Part shown: positions 29,839-40,903 of the stretch, in pieces
Layout: every line of letters begins with the position of its first letter
Numbering within the stretch: the first letter of the stretch is position 1
Origin: Gryganskiella cystojenkinii
Taxonomy: Eukaryota > Mortierellomycota > Mortierellomycetes > Mortierellales > Mortierellaceae
Direction of reading: 5' to 3'
Length of the DNA stretch: 40,979 nt
Assembly: GCA_015852425.1 (NCBI GenBank)
Contig: JAAAIG010000299.1
Location: forward strand, 1-40,979
Position numbers and translations under genes: made by a program
Notes under the pieces: model-generated
What the model saw: the letters and a program-made list of their open reading frames with translations, nothing else
Databases searched by the model: none
What the model was told of the DNA's origin: nothing

Positions 29839-32071
29839 ATGGTTGTCCCAAGGAAACATCGCACTGTTGTAGAGAACACACATCCCTGTGGAGTGTAAGT
29901 TAGTCTGTCCTCACTTGTACTCAACTTGTAAAGGCTAATGAAAATTCATGCATTAGCTGACAATTTGCTCTCATTTTGTATTTATCCGTACAGTTGCAAG
30001 ACTCGGCCATTCCAATATACCTGTCCCCGTTGCAATCTTCGATACTGCTCGCTAGAATGTTACAAAGACCAGGTAATAACTCTTTTTTTGCTATTCTTTT
30101 AAGTATCTTGACGTTTGTCTTGAAGTGCGTATTTAGCTAACTAACCTTGCCTCTCCTCTATGATAAAAATAGTCCCACGGGCAATGCACGGAGTTGTTCT
30201 ACAAATCTGCGGTCATGAGTGAACTTCAGTCTAGTCCAGGTGCTACATCCGATGATAGAAAGCAGATGCTCGGGATCCTGGATCGATTTGAGAGGCAGGC
30301 TGTCGATCAGGAACAATTTTTGAACATGTCCGAGGACGAGCTTTTGCAACATCACATGCAACAACAACAGCAACAACGGCATCGTCAACAACAACAACCA
30401 AACGCCAATGATGCAGACAGCGGAGCAAACAATGCGACAGAGCCTCGTCGGAAATTGACACCCAAAGAGCGAGATGAGTTGATTCGAAAGGCAATCGAAC
30501 AAGAACAACTCGAGAACCAGAACTCGACTTTGGACCAGAACGACATAGAGGAAGATCAAGAAGAAATCCGGCTAGCCCTGGAGCAGGAATACCAAGATTT
30601 CGTGTGTCGGTTTTCGGGCGTCAATCTGGACCAGGAATCATTCGAGTCCATCTGGGCGAGGCTGAGTCCCGAGGAGCAGCAAGAGTTCCAGGAACGGTTC
30701 ATGATTTCCGGAAAGGTCGATAACGAAGATTTCAACAGTAACCACAACAAAGCTCCAAGTGATGTGGAGGATGAGTCGGAAGAAGAGGAGGCGAGGTATC
30801 TGCTCAAGGAGATGGAGGATACGATGCAAAGAGGCGAGGCAGGTCGAGGTCATGGCAGAAGCGACTCTGTCAATCCAATGCTCGCTGATCTGGACCGGGA
30901 GGATCTTAGGGCGCTCAGGGATGCTGAAATTTCGGAACTGATCCCTCTCTGGAAACCATGGTGGGAGATCGAGGCCGAGGAAGCTGGTCAGCTAAAAAAG
31001 GTCATCGTCTCGAAAATCACTTCCTCCGCCACTGCAGCAGAGGAGGACGCCCAGAATCAGGACCCAGAAAACACAAATCGACTCGCTGCTGCCGCTGCAG
31101 CACTCGGGCAAGAGGACAACAGCAATATACCCGCAGCGACAGCAACTACAGCCACTCCCTCATCCCAAAAAAGCGCAGTATCGGAACAACTTGTCTTGGA
31201 TGAAGAAGCCATGCTGAGACCACAACCACCTTTGATCCAGGCAGTGAACGAGGCCACTCAGGAGAGCAATCGGCGGACGAAACAACTGCCTCCCTTGACT
31301 AGAGCACCACATCCTTCCGTTATTTACCACATTTGCGGACTCTTGTTCGCATATGCCGCCACGAGTCGTGTCTTGAACGGAGATTTGGTAGAAGAACCCG
31401 AGCAGTTTTTGGCCCACTTATTCGAGCTTTGTCCGTTCTTTGCGCCGCCACCATCATCACCGTCTTTACCAAAGACATCCGGATCCAAAAAGGCAGAGGG
31501 TGGCGTATCCAGGTCACGAGCTGTACCAGTACCCCCTCCGACTATACCCGAGGTTGAGGATTTCGAGACGACTTTGGCGGTAGTGCAGCAATCGGGTCTA
31601 TCATCCAAACTATGGAGGGGCGATACACTTCGACCCGAAATGTTGTCGTTGCTGTTGCGCGATTTGACGCTGTTGTTGGCTAGACCGTCTCGGTGCCTCA
31701 AGAGTATACAGGAACTGGAGGACGTTTTTGACCGCTGCCTGAAATTTCTTGAGGAGGCCGAGATGACCAAGAAGAGACGAGGGTCCTTTTACTCAAAATC
31801 GACGTTGACGCGATTATTCAAGAAGCTCGAGTTTTACGAGTCGTACCTGTTGGCGGCCAACGAGTGGCTGATCAAGACTGCAAGATTGGACCAAGTCCGG
31901 ACGGAGGTCGTGTTGACGGGTATCCGTGTCCGACAGGAGATGAAAGGCTGGGTCCAGGAACTTGAACAGGTCTCTCGAGTGTCCCAGCAGTCGTCATCAT
32001 CGACTGGACAAGGAAGTAGTAGTGGTAGCAAACAAGAGAAGGGCAAGGTCTTTATTCAAGAGCTTGATTAA
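29839..32071 (+). CDS. ZNHIT2: HIT zinc-finger protein, ZNHIT2 type
   Basis: Three exons, 29839-29894, 29994-30072 and 30173-32071 (introns 99 and 100 nt), give 677 aa. The first two tiny exons and the start of the third together encode the zf-HIT: C17-x2-C20, C29-x2-C32, C37-x3-C41, H47-x2-C50 (HPCGVCKTRPFQYTCPRCNLRYCSLECYKDQSHGQC). Without them the large exon looks like an anonymous gene. The rest has a Gln/His low-complexity tract (about residues 100-120) and a long acidic region. The C-terminal helical domain (IYHICGLLFAYAATSRVLNGDLVEEPEQFLAHLFELCPFF onward) resembles ZNHIT2. In other eukaryotes ZNHIT2 binds RUVBL1/2 and PRPF8 and helps R2TP-dependent assembly of the U5 snRNP. That role is known for the family and inferred here. 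It is tandem with CENP-T, 163 bp apart. Confidence 0.85.
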
Positions 32072-32234
32072 AAATGATCACGTGCATTTATCGAGAATTT
32101 GAAAAGACATCGCGCTCTTTTTATTTTCTTCTTTGATTGCAGCAACACAATTCTTTCTCCTCATTGCTCTCTCTCTGTCTCCTTCCCCAATCGACATTGA
32201 ATTCAATAAGCAAACCAACAAAACACAGACACAC

Positions 32235-35200
32235 ATGACCTCGAACGGGGATCCACGGTCCAATCCGCCACCGCCACAGCGGGCGGGTTTGCGTCGACCA
32301 GATTATGGACCTGGACAAATGCAGCAACGCGTCTTTAGACGATTCCCAACCACACCCCATGCGACCAAGCGTCGGACTGTTGTCGTCGATGAAGCCCTTT
32401 TGGAGGCACTTCATCAAACTCATATTACCGGCCAAACAGCAGCAGGAAGTTCGTCCAGAGTCGCGGAATCGGATTTCGAACCAAGCACGTCTAGGACAAC
32501 AACCACAACCACTTACAGGTCGACACAAGTCTTTTCCATTGGTGAACCAGGTTCCTCATGGATGCACGTAAGACATCGACGTTGACATCGACATCAACCA
32601 AACAAATCTTCAGCAAAAATGTCCTTTCATTGTTCGAAATCAATCCCTCGCTTGGTTCTGACTTCAGATTACTCCTCTTTTTTCATTGCAATGTTTTTGT
32701 TCAGGAAACAAACGATTCTAATAACGTTCCAAGAACACCAAGACGAGAGTCAAGAACCGTCAACGTTGCCCCAGGATCAGGCAGGAGGACATCAAGAAGA
32801 CGATCGAGATCAAATGCAGGACAGCCTCATAGGACAACACCCCTCAAAGCTCTTGCGGATGCAAACCAGGCCCGTGTGAACCGACTGATCACCGAAGCTA
32901 ACAGACGAGGACGCGTCGGTCGTGATCAACATTCACCCATGGGCATCCTCAAGACCCTGAGTCGAAGTAAGTCCTGCCACAAGGACGTGCACATACAAGC
33001 ATCTCGAGGAATACACCATGAAGCATATTTCTAATCATTGAGCCTATTTGTTTGCGTATTCTTAGTCCCCGGCTTCAACCCACCACCAAAACCATCGCCC
33101 GAAAGAGGACCCCTTCCAGGAAGCGAAGCATGGCGGAAACTGACTCCAAAATCAGCCCGGACACATCACATAGAGGAACTGCCCATGCCTGAAGGAGCAA
33201 CAACTACTACAGCACACACATCCTCTCGACGATCTCATACTTCTGGACACGACCGGACACTTTCAGCAAAATCTACAACTCCAAGAGATGATGCTATTGC
33301 TTACCAAGAAGCACTCAGACATTTTATGGCAGAGAACCCTTTCCAGGACCCAGAAGATTTCAACAAGCTCTGGGACGAGGACTCGGGCGTTGCCAGACAT
33401 CAATTCGGATCAGCTCGAAGTCGAGGATCGTCCTTTGGTATCGGGTCCGCAGGCGTGAACGATTTGTTGAATGATGGGGACAACACTAGGGACATGAGCT
33501 TGATTCACCCCGATGATCTCATGGACCCATTTGCCTCTGATTTGGGACTGGATGCGTCTCGTCCTCAGCACCTGGGTGACATCACCCTTCTCGCTCATCA
33601 GTTCGGACTAGATCCAGTCGACTTGTCTGACGAGCAACGAAAGGAACTGCAACGTCTCCTTATACAACAACAATCAGGTCAACAACAGCAAATTGACCAG
33701 CGAGCCGTCATGGAAGTGGCCGAGAGTTACACTGAGCCGTCGCTCTTGGCAACTGGGGCAACTATCACCCTTTCAGAGCAAGAGCGCATCTCGCTCGGCC
33801 TGTCGATGAGTCAGGACCTTGCAGATAGTGCGACCAACGCAGAGGAAGAACAACGCTATCAAGACTCTTTCGATCAAAGTCAAGACGCAAGTCAACGGGA
33901 CGAGGATCGTTCGTACGGTCGTGATGGGTCTCAAGCCGAACAAGGCCAGGACGATCAGCTAGATCCAAGTGCGATGCAGGACGCTAATATGGATGATGGC
34001 TGGGAAGACATCAATGAGGATGAACTTACACCCGAGCAACGCCATGCTCTTGCTCAGTCTCTAGAGGAGGAAGAGGACTTGACACCGGAACAGAGTCAAG
34101 TGCTCGCTCAGGCACTGGAGGAGGAAGAACGACGTGAGCGAGAACTCGCAGAAGAAGATAACCTTCAAGCTCTTGCGCAGGAGATGGAGGAAGATCAGGC
34201 TCAAGAACTTGCAGAAGAAGAGAAGGAGAGAGAGAGACGAGCTCGAGATCTGGAGGAGGAAGAACGCGAGCGGCGGGAGTTGCAATTGCAGGAGGAGGAG
34301 GAACGCCAGCAACGAGAACAGCATCAGCAGCAAGAAGAGGATGACGACCAACAGACGCAAACGTTACCTCTACGGGATGACGAGGAGGAGCCGCATCAAG
34401 AATCTTTGGAGCCTGGACAGGGTGATGCACAGCTTGCACCAGGGGTGGAATTTAATACTGAGCCTGCCATGTCGATGGAGGAAGATACGGAAATGGACGG
34501 TGTCGTTGCCGTCGATGAAGAAGATCGACGACAACGAGATCAAGATCAAGATCAAGATCAGGACCAAGACCAGGATCAAACCGTCCCTCCTCAAGATGAT
34601 TACGAGGATGGATATGTTAACCTCGACGAGAATCATATCGAGCAGCAAGAACACGAGGAACAACAAGGGCAGCAAGGAGGCAGCGGTGTGCAATACTTTG
34701 ACGACTTTCCAAGTGAACTTGGCATCATGTCCAACGGCAATGTGCTGCCCACCGCCATTAATGCAACGAAAAAAGCTACCAGGTACGCGGAGCGTAAGAT
34801 TGAATTCGGGTCCTGGAATTACTAATCAATGAGCATAAACTAACCAATATTCCGCCCATTCACTAAAATAGGCTTTCAGCTCATGGGTTGGCGGTTCCCT
34901 CAATGCCTGCAAGCTTGCAAAAACAACTGACACACACATTCACACGTTCCAGGATCTCACGTGAGGCCATGGATGTTATCCTAGAAGGGTAAATAGAATT
35001 ATCCTGTCATCCCGTAACACATATCACGAATGGCATATGGGTATAGATCTAATATTGATGTGATGCTCGTCCCCCTTTCCAACCCTATAGATCGCACTTG
35101 TTCTTTGAGCAGGCCGCCAATGACCTAGCTGCGTATGCGGAGCATGCGGGCCGGAGAACTATCGACGAATCAGATGTGGAGTGTCTTATGCAAAGGTACG

Positions 35201-35399
35201 TCTTTTGCAATGCACAATTACTGTGGATGCTGGCATTCATACGAGCTTGATGTTTATTCCCGTCTCCCAACATATGTCGCTATATAGGTTGCGTATTGTG
35301 AACGACAGAGTTTCGGTCGAGTCGCTGATGCAGCGATACCTGCCTCGGGAGCTTCGTGATCTGGTACTTTACCCCGAAGATCTCAAGAAACGTCGCTAA
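32235..35399 (+). CDS. CENPT: Kinetochore histone-fold protein CENP-T
   Basis: Six exons: 32235-32567, 32705-32966, 33066-34782, 34872-34988, 35091-35195 and 35288-35399. All are GT-AG and in frame, giving 881 aa. The N-terminus is Ser/Thr/Pro/Arg-rich ([29 protein letters not shown]), as expected of the Ndc80- and Mis12-binding tail with CDK-type sites. A very acidic and Gln-rich middle (about residues 400-760) includes a [10 protein letters not shown] run. Residues about 772-865 form the histone fold: [69 protein letters not shown] short C-terminal extension [24 protein letters not shown] follows, which is the CENP-T signature. With CENP-W/S/X it forms a nucleosome-like DNA-binding unit at centromeres. 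The last three small exons, each about 105-117 nt, carry the fold and are easily missed. Confidence 0.92.
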
Positions 35400-36372
35400 T
35401 TTCTTCCGCTCTCGACGTTCCCCTTATCCTTTAACTGTTGTACCCTAAGTTTGCTCTCCAAAGCTCAATTTCCGTCCCTCCGTCTCCACGTCGGCCATCA
35501 CAACCATCTCCCTTAATTGTTTTATTTCAGGATTTTTTCCCCATCACGTTCCCAAATTTGCTATACCTACGTTTCCTTTTCGCTTCTTACTTGTTCCATT
35601 ATCGCTGTTATTACAAATGATAAAGCGCCTGTACTTTACTCATGAACTTTTCCTAGGTTGTACAGATATTCTCTTCATAGTGTGATTTTATTGGTTACAT
35701 TGAATGTTTTTTCTAAGCTCCTAACGTGCCTGTGGAGTGCATATAGCGAGCTCCAAGTGTGGTAGAAGCAAAGGGCAAAAAAGGTGGCTCAGGCGAGGAA
35801 GAAACACAATCGCTGGGGCGATACCACGCCCCGTCATCTCGCTCACTCGCACAGACGGCCCTTGCTTTCTTTCGTTGCCACCATTCTAACGCCCTCGCCT
35901 CTTTCTTCTTCGCACCACTTTTTTGCAACCAATCTCTCGCTCTTCTCTTCATTACTCACGGTGGCCAAAAGACCCTCACGCCTACCACTCCCACTTTTGT
36001 TGTCATTCCTTTCTTTCATCACTCAGTCTCCTATTGGACTTAATTTAAACGCGTCTCTCCGGTCGCTTCTCTCTTCTTTTCTCTTTCGGTGGAGCTTAGT
36101 GAAATACTTCGGTCTCCTATCCTCATACTCTTCTGTCAAATTAGGCGGGAAGGGATGCACTGTCGGCCCATTAGGCGGATGCATGAAGGTATTGTAGGTA
36201 TTGTATTTTTCTTTTAGTGGAGCTTAGTGGGAGGGGGGGGGGGTGCCATGGGGACTGCAATCTTGTGAATGCCTTGTTCAGGGATATTTTTACGAGCTTA
36301 TTGCATACATTCACCAAATCGATCACCTCACGCTTCTGCCCAGTGACTGATCACAAATGATTGTGCTTGATA
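35400..36372. other. CENP-T 3' flank and gene-poor spacer
   Basis: Nearly 1 kb with no supported gene. It includes an 11-G run at 36233-36243 and a 13-bp direct repeat GTGGAGCTTAGTG (36089-36101 and 36217-36229). Pyrimidine-rich sequence at 35860-36080 gives long but low-complexity frames that I do not accept as genes. Confidence 0.35.
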
Positions 36373-37875
36373 CTTAGTCGTGAGTCGTCCTAAATTTTGG
36401 GATACTTGAAATATCTTCCATCAATCATGGACACCACAAGTACTTTCTCGAGCAAGCGGTTGCGGATTGGGATCAAGCGAGTTTTCTCCTCTCGGGTCAA
36501 AAGAAGGATGTCTTTCTGAAAGGACTTGAAATGCTTGTTGATTTCAAAGCCGCCAGCAGATATGTGCCGGAGTTCGCTAGAGCACTAGCGATGTTTTATT
36601 CTGCGGAACAAAACAGTTTTGCTGCCACGAACCATGCTGAGGAGTTACTCAACCGACGAGCAATGAATAGTCTCGAGCACCGTGACGTTCAGTAAGAGCT
36701 CTAAAGGAGTTTTTAAGATTGACAAAACCAGCTACTAGCGGATACTCCAATTTATCCTTCATGATAGCGTTGCTCTGAGCGGTATCGTCAAGACTCTGGA
36801 CCCAGAAACACAATTACACTTTGCAGCTTTTTCTGACGTGGTCGACCAATGCTTGGACAAGGATCTTTTTACTATGTCAGGGGCTCAGGAGGCGATCTAT
36901 AAGGATTTGATATTGAGGCTGGGTCGCTGGACTATGAAAGAACTTCGAGCACTGTGACGCTCTTGCTCCCGTCGCCAAGACGACCTGAAAGAGGATTATG
37001 ACAGTGATGGTTGGCCAACGGGCGAACAAGATGCTAGGAGAGAGGAGCTCAAGATAATGCATACGATGGGTTTTTCCTGCATGCCTTTATGTTTAAATAC
37101 GTAACGTCCTTTTTTTTTCTTCTGTTTTTGATAACAGCGATGAGATGTGTTCAATTTCAAAGACCTCGGAACACGAAGATGTCTTAGTATGTAGAGGTCT
37201 AGCCAGAATCTTGTATGAACATGATCTGGTAGTTCGAGTAGGAGAGCCCGGTTCGTCTGTAACTAGGGAGGATAGAAAGAATGAGTTCGGTGGGACTGAC
37301 ACAGGGGCCATAAGATCGACATTATGCACCAGTTGTGCTTGCAGAGCAGAAGCAAGCCAATTAAGTTAATCGCTTGTGAGGCCAAGTCCAAAGCACTTGC
37401 AGGAGAGTCCCTCCAGACCCAGCGGCGCAAAAACATCATGATACAAGCCTCGATCATGAACAAGCTCCCGCAGTTCATGGAAGGGATTTTCCAAGGCCTT
37501 CGCAATGATGTTGGCCATTGTCGGCTCTCGGGCGTTGGTGTATACAGTGCGAAAGATTGAGCCGTTGGCGAAAAAAATGATTGAGCTGCCCGAGAATACC
37601 AATGAGAGAGCCCCGAGGTCCTTGATGGAGGAAGCATGTCTGCTTTGCTACTAATAAGGGTAAGTTATTACCTCTTTATTGCTCTTCATCTATGTACCCT
37701 TTCTATTGTTCTGTTTTGTTTATCGGCTTGCATCTTAGGTGCTCTCCAACAATTAGCGTCACAACTCCAAGTTTACTTACCTCCTCAAGAAAGGATACCA
37801 GAAAGCATCGAGTCAAGAGATCATAGAGAGGATAACAGTGGAGGCGAGAGTTCGGAAAGAGGGACCCACCAGTGA
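36373..37875 (+). pseudogene. Decayed multi-exon gene, possible nuclease-like C-terminus
   Basis: Coding-like blocks on + in exon/intron order. Block 1 (about 36380-36691) reads INHGHHKYFLEQAVADWDQASFLLSG ... LNRRAMNSLEHRDVQ, then a GTAAGAG donor. Block 2 (about 36768-37070) reads VALSGIVKTLDPETQLHF ... LRLGRWTMKELRAL, an in-frame TGA near 36956, then RRQDDLKEDYDSDGWPTG. Block 3 (about 37139-37370) reads DEMCSISKTSEHEDVLVCRGLARILYEHDLVVRVGEPG. Block 4 reads in a shifted frame KPIKLIACEAKSKALAGESLQTQRRKNIMIQASIMNKL ... VGVYSAKD and stops. A last exon-like piece (37738-37875) reads ALQQLASQLQVYLPPQERIPESIES. The LIACEAKS block resembles the E-x-K core of PD-(D/E)XK nuclease folds, which is weak support. 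The stop codon and frame changes argue for a pseudogene of an accessory family. Confidence 0.55.
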
Positions 37876-38048
37876 TCTTCACATCTAAGAAGAAGCAGAG
37901 GCAGAGGCACGAGCAGCAACAAATGGATGAGTGAGTGAAGGAGCGAGCAAGTAGAGAAGGAGCGAAAATAAACAAGTTCGCTGGAGGGGATCTAAGGCTG
38001 AGTAAAGCATTTGAATTTTTATGCATTTGCGTATGCCAACCGTGTGAA

Positions 38049-38474
38049 TTATTTGCGTAAATGTAAATTTTTCGCGTTCGAAAAGTAAAACAATTCAATC
38101 GCCTCCTCGAGCTCCTTGTACATGTGGATTCGGGCATTGTCCATGAGTACAATGGAGTTAGGCATAGGATACGGTTGGAGGTGAGGTAGAATCGCGGAAA
38201 CGAAGGCATCATGGAAACGCTGCCTCGAAAATGTTCCCGTTGTGTGCTTCCAGGCTATAAATCCAGACCTGTTGTATGCGGCCAAAATTGAAGTTCGTTG
38301 TCCTCGTCGGAATGGAAGACTGACAACGGCAGGTGTTCCAATGCCACCATAATTTTCTGGCCGATGAATGGATCTTGGCCCTCCAAAATGAGAGCCAGTG
38401 CTTGGGTTTGGCGGCCGATCTGTCTTCAGCAGGGGGGAAGAGGAAAAGGCGTAGGTCTCCGAGACTATGATCAA
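38049..38474 (-). mobile_element. Tc1/mariner-type (DDE_3) transposase remnant
   Basis: The minus-strand reading contains GTPAVVSLPFRRGQRTSILAAYNRSGFIAWKHTTGTFSRQRFHDAFVSAILPHL, then NSIVLMDNARIHMYKELEEAIELF. This is the central catalytic region of IS630/Tc1-mariner superfamily transposases, with the second catalytic Asp in LMDNARIHM. The reading loses homology after EEAIELFYF, so the third acidic residue is missing. The first catalytic Asp block upstream is also not intact. It is a dead copy. No terminal inverted repeats could be matched around it. Confidence 0.75.
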
Positions 38475-38866
38475 AGCTCGTCAGGAGGAAACAAAACGTT
38501 CACCGAATACTTAAGGGTGATGCATGTGACTCGGGATTTGTGGGTAAGCCGAAGGTTCGTAGGTAATCTCTCAGGTCCACAAGAGGAGGCGTGTGCAGTC
38601 CTATTCCTGGAGGTTGGTCGGTGCTCGGTCTGTCGTTTCCGCTGCTAATGGTCGGTGAAAAAGGTCGGATGACAATCGTTTTGATCGCTTGGTCCGTTGT
38701 TTTTGGTGTTTTCTTCAATGTCTCCAGTCAGCTTGATCTCTCGGCAAGTTCCTCCTGCAAGCGAAAGCACAATGTCATTAATAAGTAAGGCGAAGAAGAC
38801 GCCCTCCTCACAATTGTGCCAATGCTTAAATAACAACAGGCTACTACTTAAGGGTGGCCGTGGCAC
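38475..38866 (-). pseudogene. Possible N-terminal part of the same dead transposase
   Basis: Two partly overlapping minus-strand frames next to the DDE remnant look protein-like. One is MPRPPLSSSLL ... LINDIVLSLAGGTCREIKLTGDIEENTKNN (38866-38645), helix-turn-helix-like. The other is TIVIRPFSPTISSGNDRPSTDQPPGIG ... LRDYLRTFGLPTNPE (38718-38500). They occupy the position expected for the DNA-binding and linker parts of the transposase but need frame changes to connect. Confidence is low. Confidence 0.3.
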
Positions 38867-39393
38867 GACGCGTCAGATTGAAAACCTTTGAAAAACTGGA
38901 AGGACTACGGAAAGGACATCTGTGTTCCTGTACGTGGTGGGAAAAAAGAGTGAGACTGAGTCAACAATGACTATGTCTCTGCCAGTCATATGTGGGTATG
39001 TAGTGTTGTTGCGTTGTGTGTGTGCGCAATGCAGGAGGGTGTTGTGTGAGCCAGGGTTTTGGGAAGACGAAAGAGGTGGGAGAGGCGAGGATAAGTGCTG
39101 AGGGCTTGGATGAGCTCTTGTGCGCGAGCTCCTTGTACTGAATAACCATTGCGAGGTCTTGCAGCAGTTACTTTTTCTTTCACCAGCAAGATGGTCTCTA
39201 TCAGGCAGACACCCCGTGCCTCATTATTCGAGTGCAGATTCCTAAGCAGAAGGCTTCCACGTTTATATAACAGTGCAATGAACTTCTAATAAGAGGGCCG
39301 TGTAACGAACTTTCATACATCTACAAAAAAATCTTTAAGTAGTCTCATATCTTCATACAATATGCTGAAAAATCTGTTTATGTTAATGGCTTT
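38867..39393. other. Spacer between transposase remnant and secreted-protein gene
   Basis: About 530 bp. The minus strand from about 39190 to 38985 gives a short protein-like frame without recognisable domain. A TATATAA occurs at 39263-39269. An 8-bp inverted repeat (GCTGAAAA...TTTTCAGC, about 39363-39398) ends at the stop of the secreted-protein gene and could form an mRNA 3'-end hairpin. Confidence 0.3.
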
Positions 39394-39816
39394 TCAGCAG
39401 TTTGGTAAGTTGTTGTAAGCACTTCTAACAGCATCTGTACTATGATCAGCCCAACCGTTCGTTTGGCATTGTGTGAATTTTACTACTTCATTATTCAGAT
39501 AATCGGTCCAACATTCACAATTGCCAAAGTCTCGATATTGGCTATCATATCCTTTAAACCTCATGTAGTCCAGGCAGCTGTCTCTGTTTGTATCAACGGC
39601 GTAGATTGCTTGGCCGTCAGCGGTATTCCATTGATCGAAAATGTTGCGACCACAACCCTTGGATACAACAGATGTTGCGCCATTGTACATTGACCAAACA
39701 AAGTAATTGTGGTGGTTTTGCCACTGATGCTCAGCATGAAGAAGTGTCCATTGATCGGCAGCATGAGCCATGGAGGAGACAGCAACCAGAGAAAATAGAC
39801 CACCCAGGAACAACAT
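39394..39816 (-). CDS. Small secreted six-cysteine protein
   Basis: Single-exon minus-strand gene of 140 aa. Residues 1-20 are a signal peptide (LFLGGLFSLVAVSSMAHA), so the mature protein is about 120 residues. It contains six Cys (C55, C81, C100, C102, C117, C140), enough for three disulfides, and is rich in aromatic residues and Asn/Asp (QWTLLHAEHQWQNHHNYFVWSMYNG). I recognise no catalytic motif or named family. The size, Cys count and lone position in a transposon-rich tail are typical of candidate secreted effectors or antimicrobial-type proteins, but that is inference only. The start ATG is the first in frame and gives the signal peptide directly. The gene ends at the final Cys. Confidence 0.7.
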   Translation of the reverse strand: MLFLGGLFSLVAVSSMAHAADQWTLLHAEHQWQNHHNYFVWSMYNGATSVVSKGCGRNIFDQWNTADGQAIYAVDTNRDSCLDYMRFKGYDSQYRDFGNCECWTDYLNNEVVKFTQCQTNGWADHSTDAVRSAYNNLPNC

Positions 39817-40510
39817 GATTATGTATCCTAATATCAGGCCGCAGGATAGAACAAACCCTCATCAGTAACAGATATAATCAAAATTAGTGTCAACAACTAT
39901 AGAGTGGTATGCTTACGTACTTTTGCAGGTATAGGGCGCGACGAGATGGAAATGCCTTTTTGTACTATGTCGAGGAGCGATAATCCTTGACGTGAAGAGT
40001 GATGGGTTGAGACAATGCCTGTTGAAAAGACGCCTGGGTGAGACTCAAATAAGACCAGAAAGGAAGCCAAGCATATTAGAACTACCTAGCGAGGTGCGTA
40101 CCTTGCTTTCTGGTTGAGAATACGGACAAGAGGATGGAGTCCTTTAATAACGACAGGGTATCTTGACTCTGTGCAAGCAAGCATAGAGTGGTGAATGAGA
40201 CAATTGAAAACCGAGGGTATATTGATGCGGTTAAATCACTGTCATATAGAGAGAACCTCAACAAGTGCCGCACACATTTTCAGTGGTTACATAAGAGAGA
40301 GTTGCTTACCTTGCTTACGGACGGAAATTGCTATGGAAGGAGATGCCTGTGACGAGGATGAAGCCTTTTATACTGATTGGAGCATGATGCTTCATGTTCC
40401 CAATGCAATGCGTCCAATACGTCGTATCCGTTGATTTCTGTATTTTCACAACGTAATGCATTCATTTCTTCCCATCACTTTTAGCATGGCTGTTTTCTTT
40501 GCGCCACATA
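39817..40510. other. Promoter and spacer right of the secreted-protein gene
   Basis: About 690 bp. The left end should hold the promoter of the minus-strand secreted-protein gene. A near-repeat TACCTTGCTT(TC/AC)GG appears at about 40099-40114 and 40307-40321. No gene is supported. Confidence 0.3.
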
Positions 40511-40818
40511 ATATGCAAGTGCATCGATGGGCGTGCATAACCTGCTTGCGTGACTGCCAAATCATGGATCTACGAGCATGGGAACTTTTTGGCCCTGCTA
40601 AAAGCGATGATGCATTGTGGGAAAAAATGTAACGCCTTGTTAAAGCAACTATATATCGTGACTCTAGAAACAACTATCCTTCATTGGTTAAAGGCATGGG
40701 TGGAATATTCGAAGGGAGGGTGTGATACTTCTGAAAAAGGTGGCGCCAATGCACGGCTTTATGAGGGAAATACAAATGGAACTCTATACGATGCACGCCC
40801 ATCGATGCACTTGCATAT
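40511..40818. repeat. Perfect 28-bp inverted repeat, MITE-like
   Basis: The 28 bases at 40511-40538 and those at 40791-40818 are exact reverse complements (28/28), separated by 252 bp. The enclosed DNA has no supported gene. A short non-coding element of 308 bp with perfect terminal inverted repeats fits a MITE. I do not see convincing target-site duplications immediately outside the arms. Confidence 0.7.
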
Positions 40819-40903
40819 CAGTGACGAGAAGGTCAACAAGTCCACTTTTCTTGGGCCTTTTGACTGAATTGAAAAAATAACTTGTTTATAGTCAAATATA
40901 CAA

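Noticed and set aside
30158..30559. Antisense open frame over the ZNHIT2-type gene
   Set aside because: It mirrors the Gln-rich coding strand (Leu-rich poly-complement) and has no independent features.
34026..34693. Antisense and alternate-frame open readings over CENP-T
   Set aside because: They are low-complexity shadows of GAG/CAG-rich coding sequence.
35759..36197. Overlapping plus-strand frames of 94 and 137 codons
   Set aside because: Ser/Leu/Phe-rich translation of pyrimidine-rich DNA, in two frames at once, without start context, splice signals or homology.
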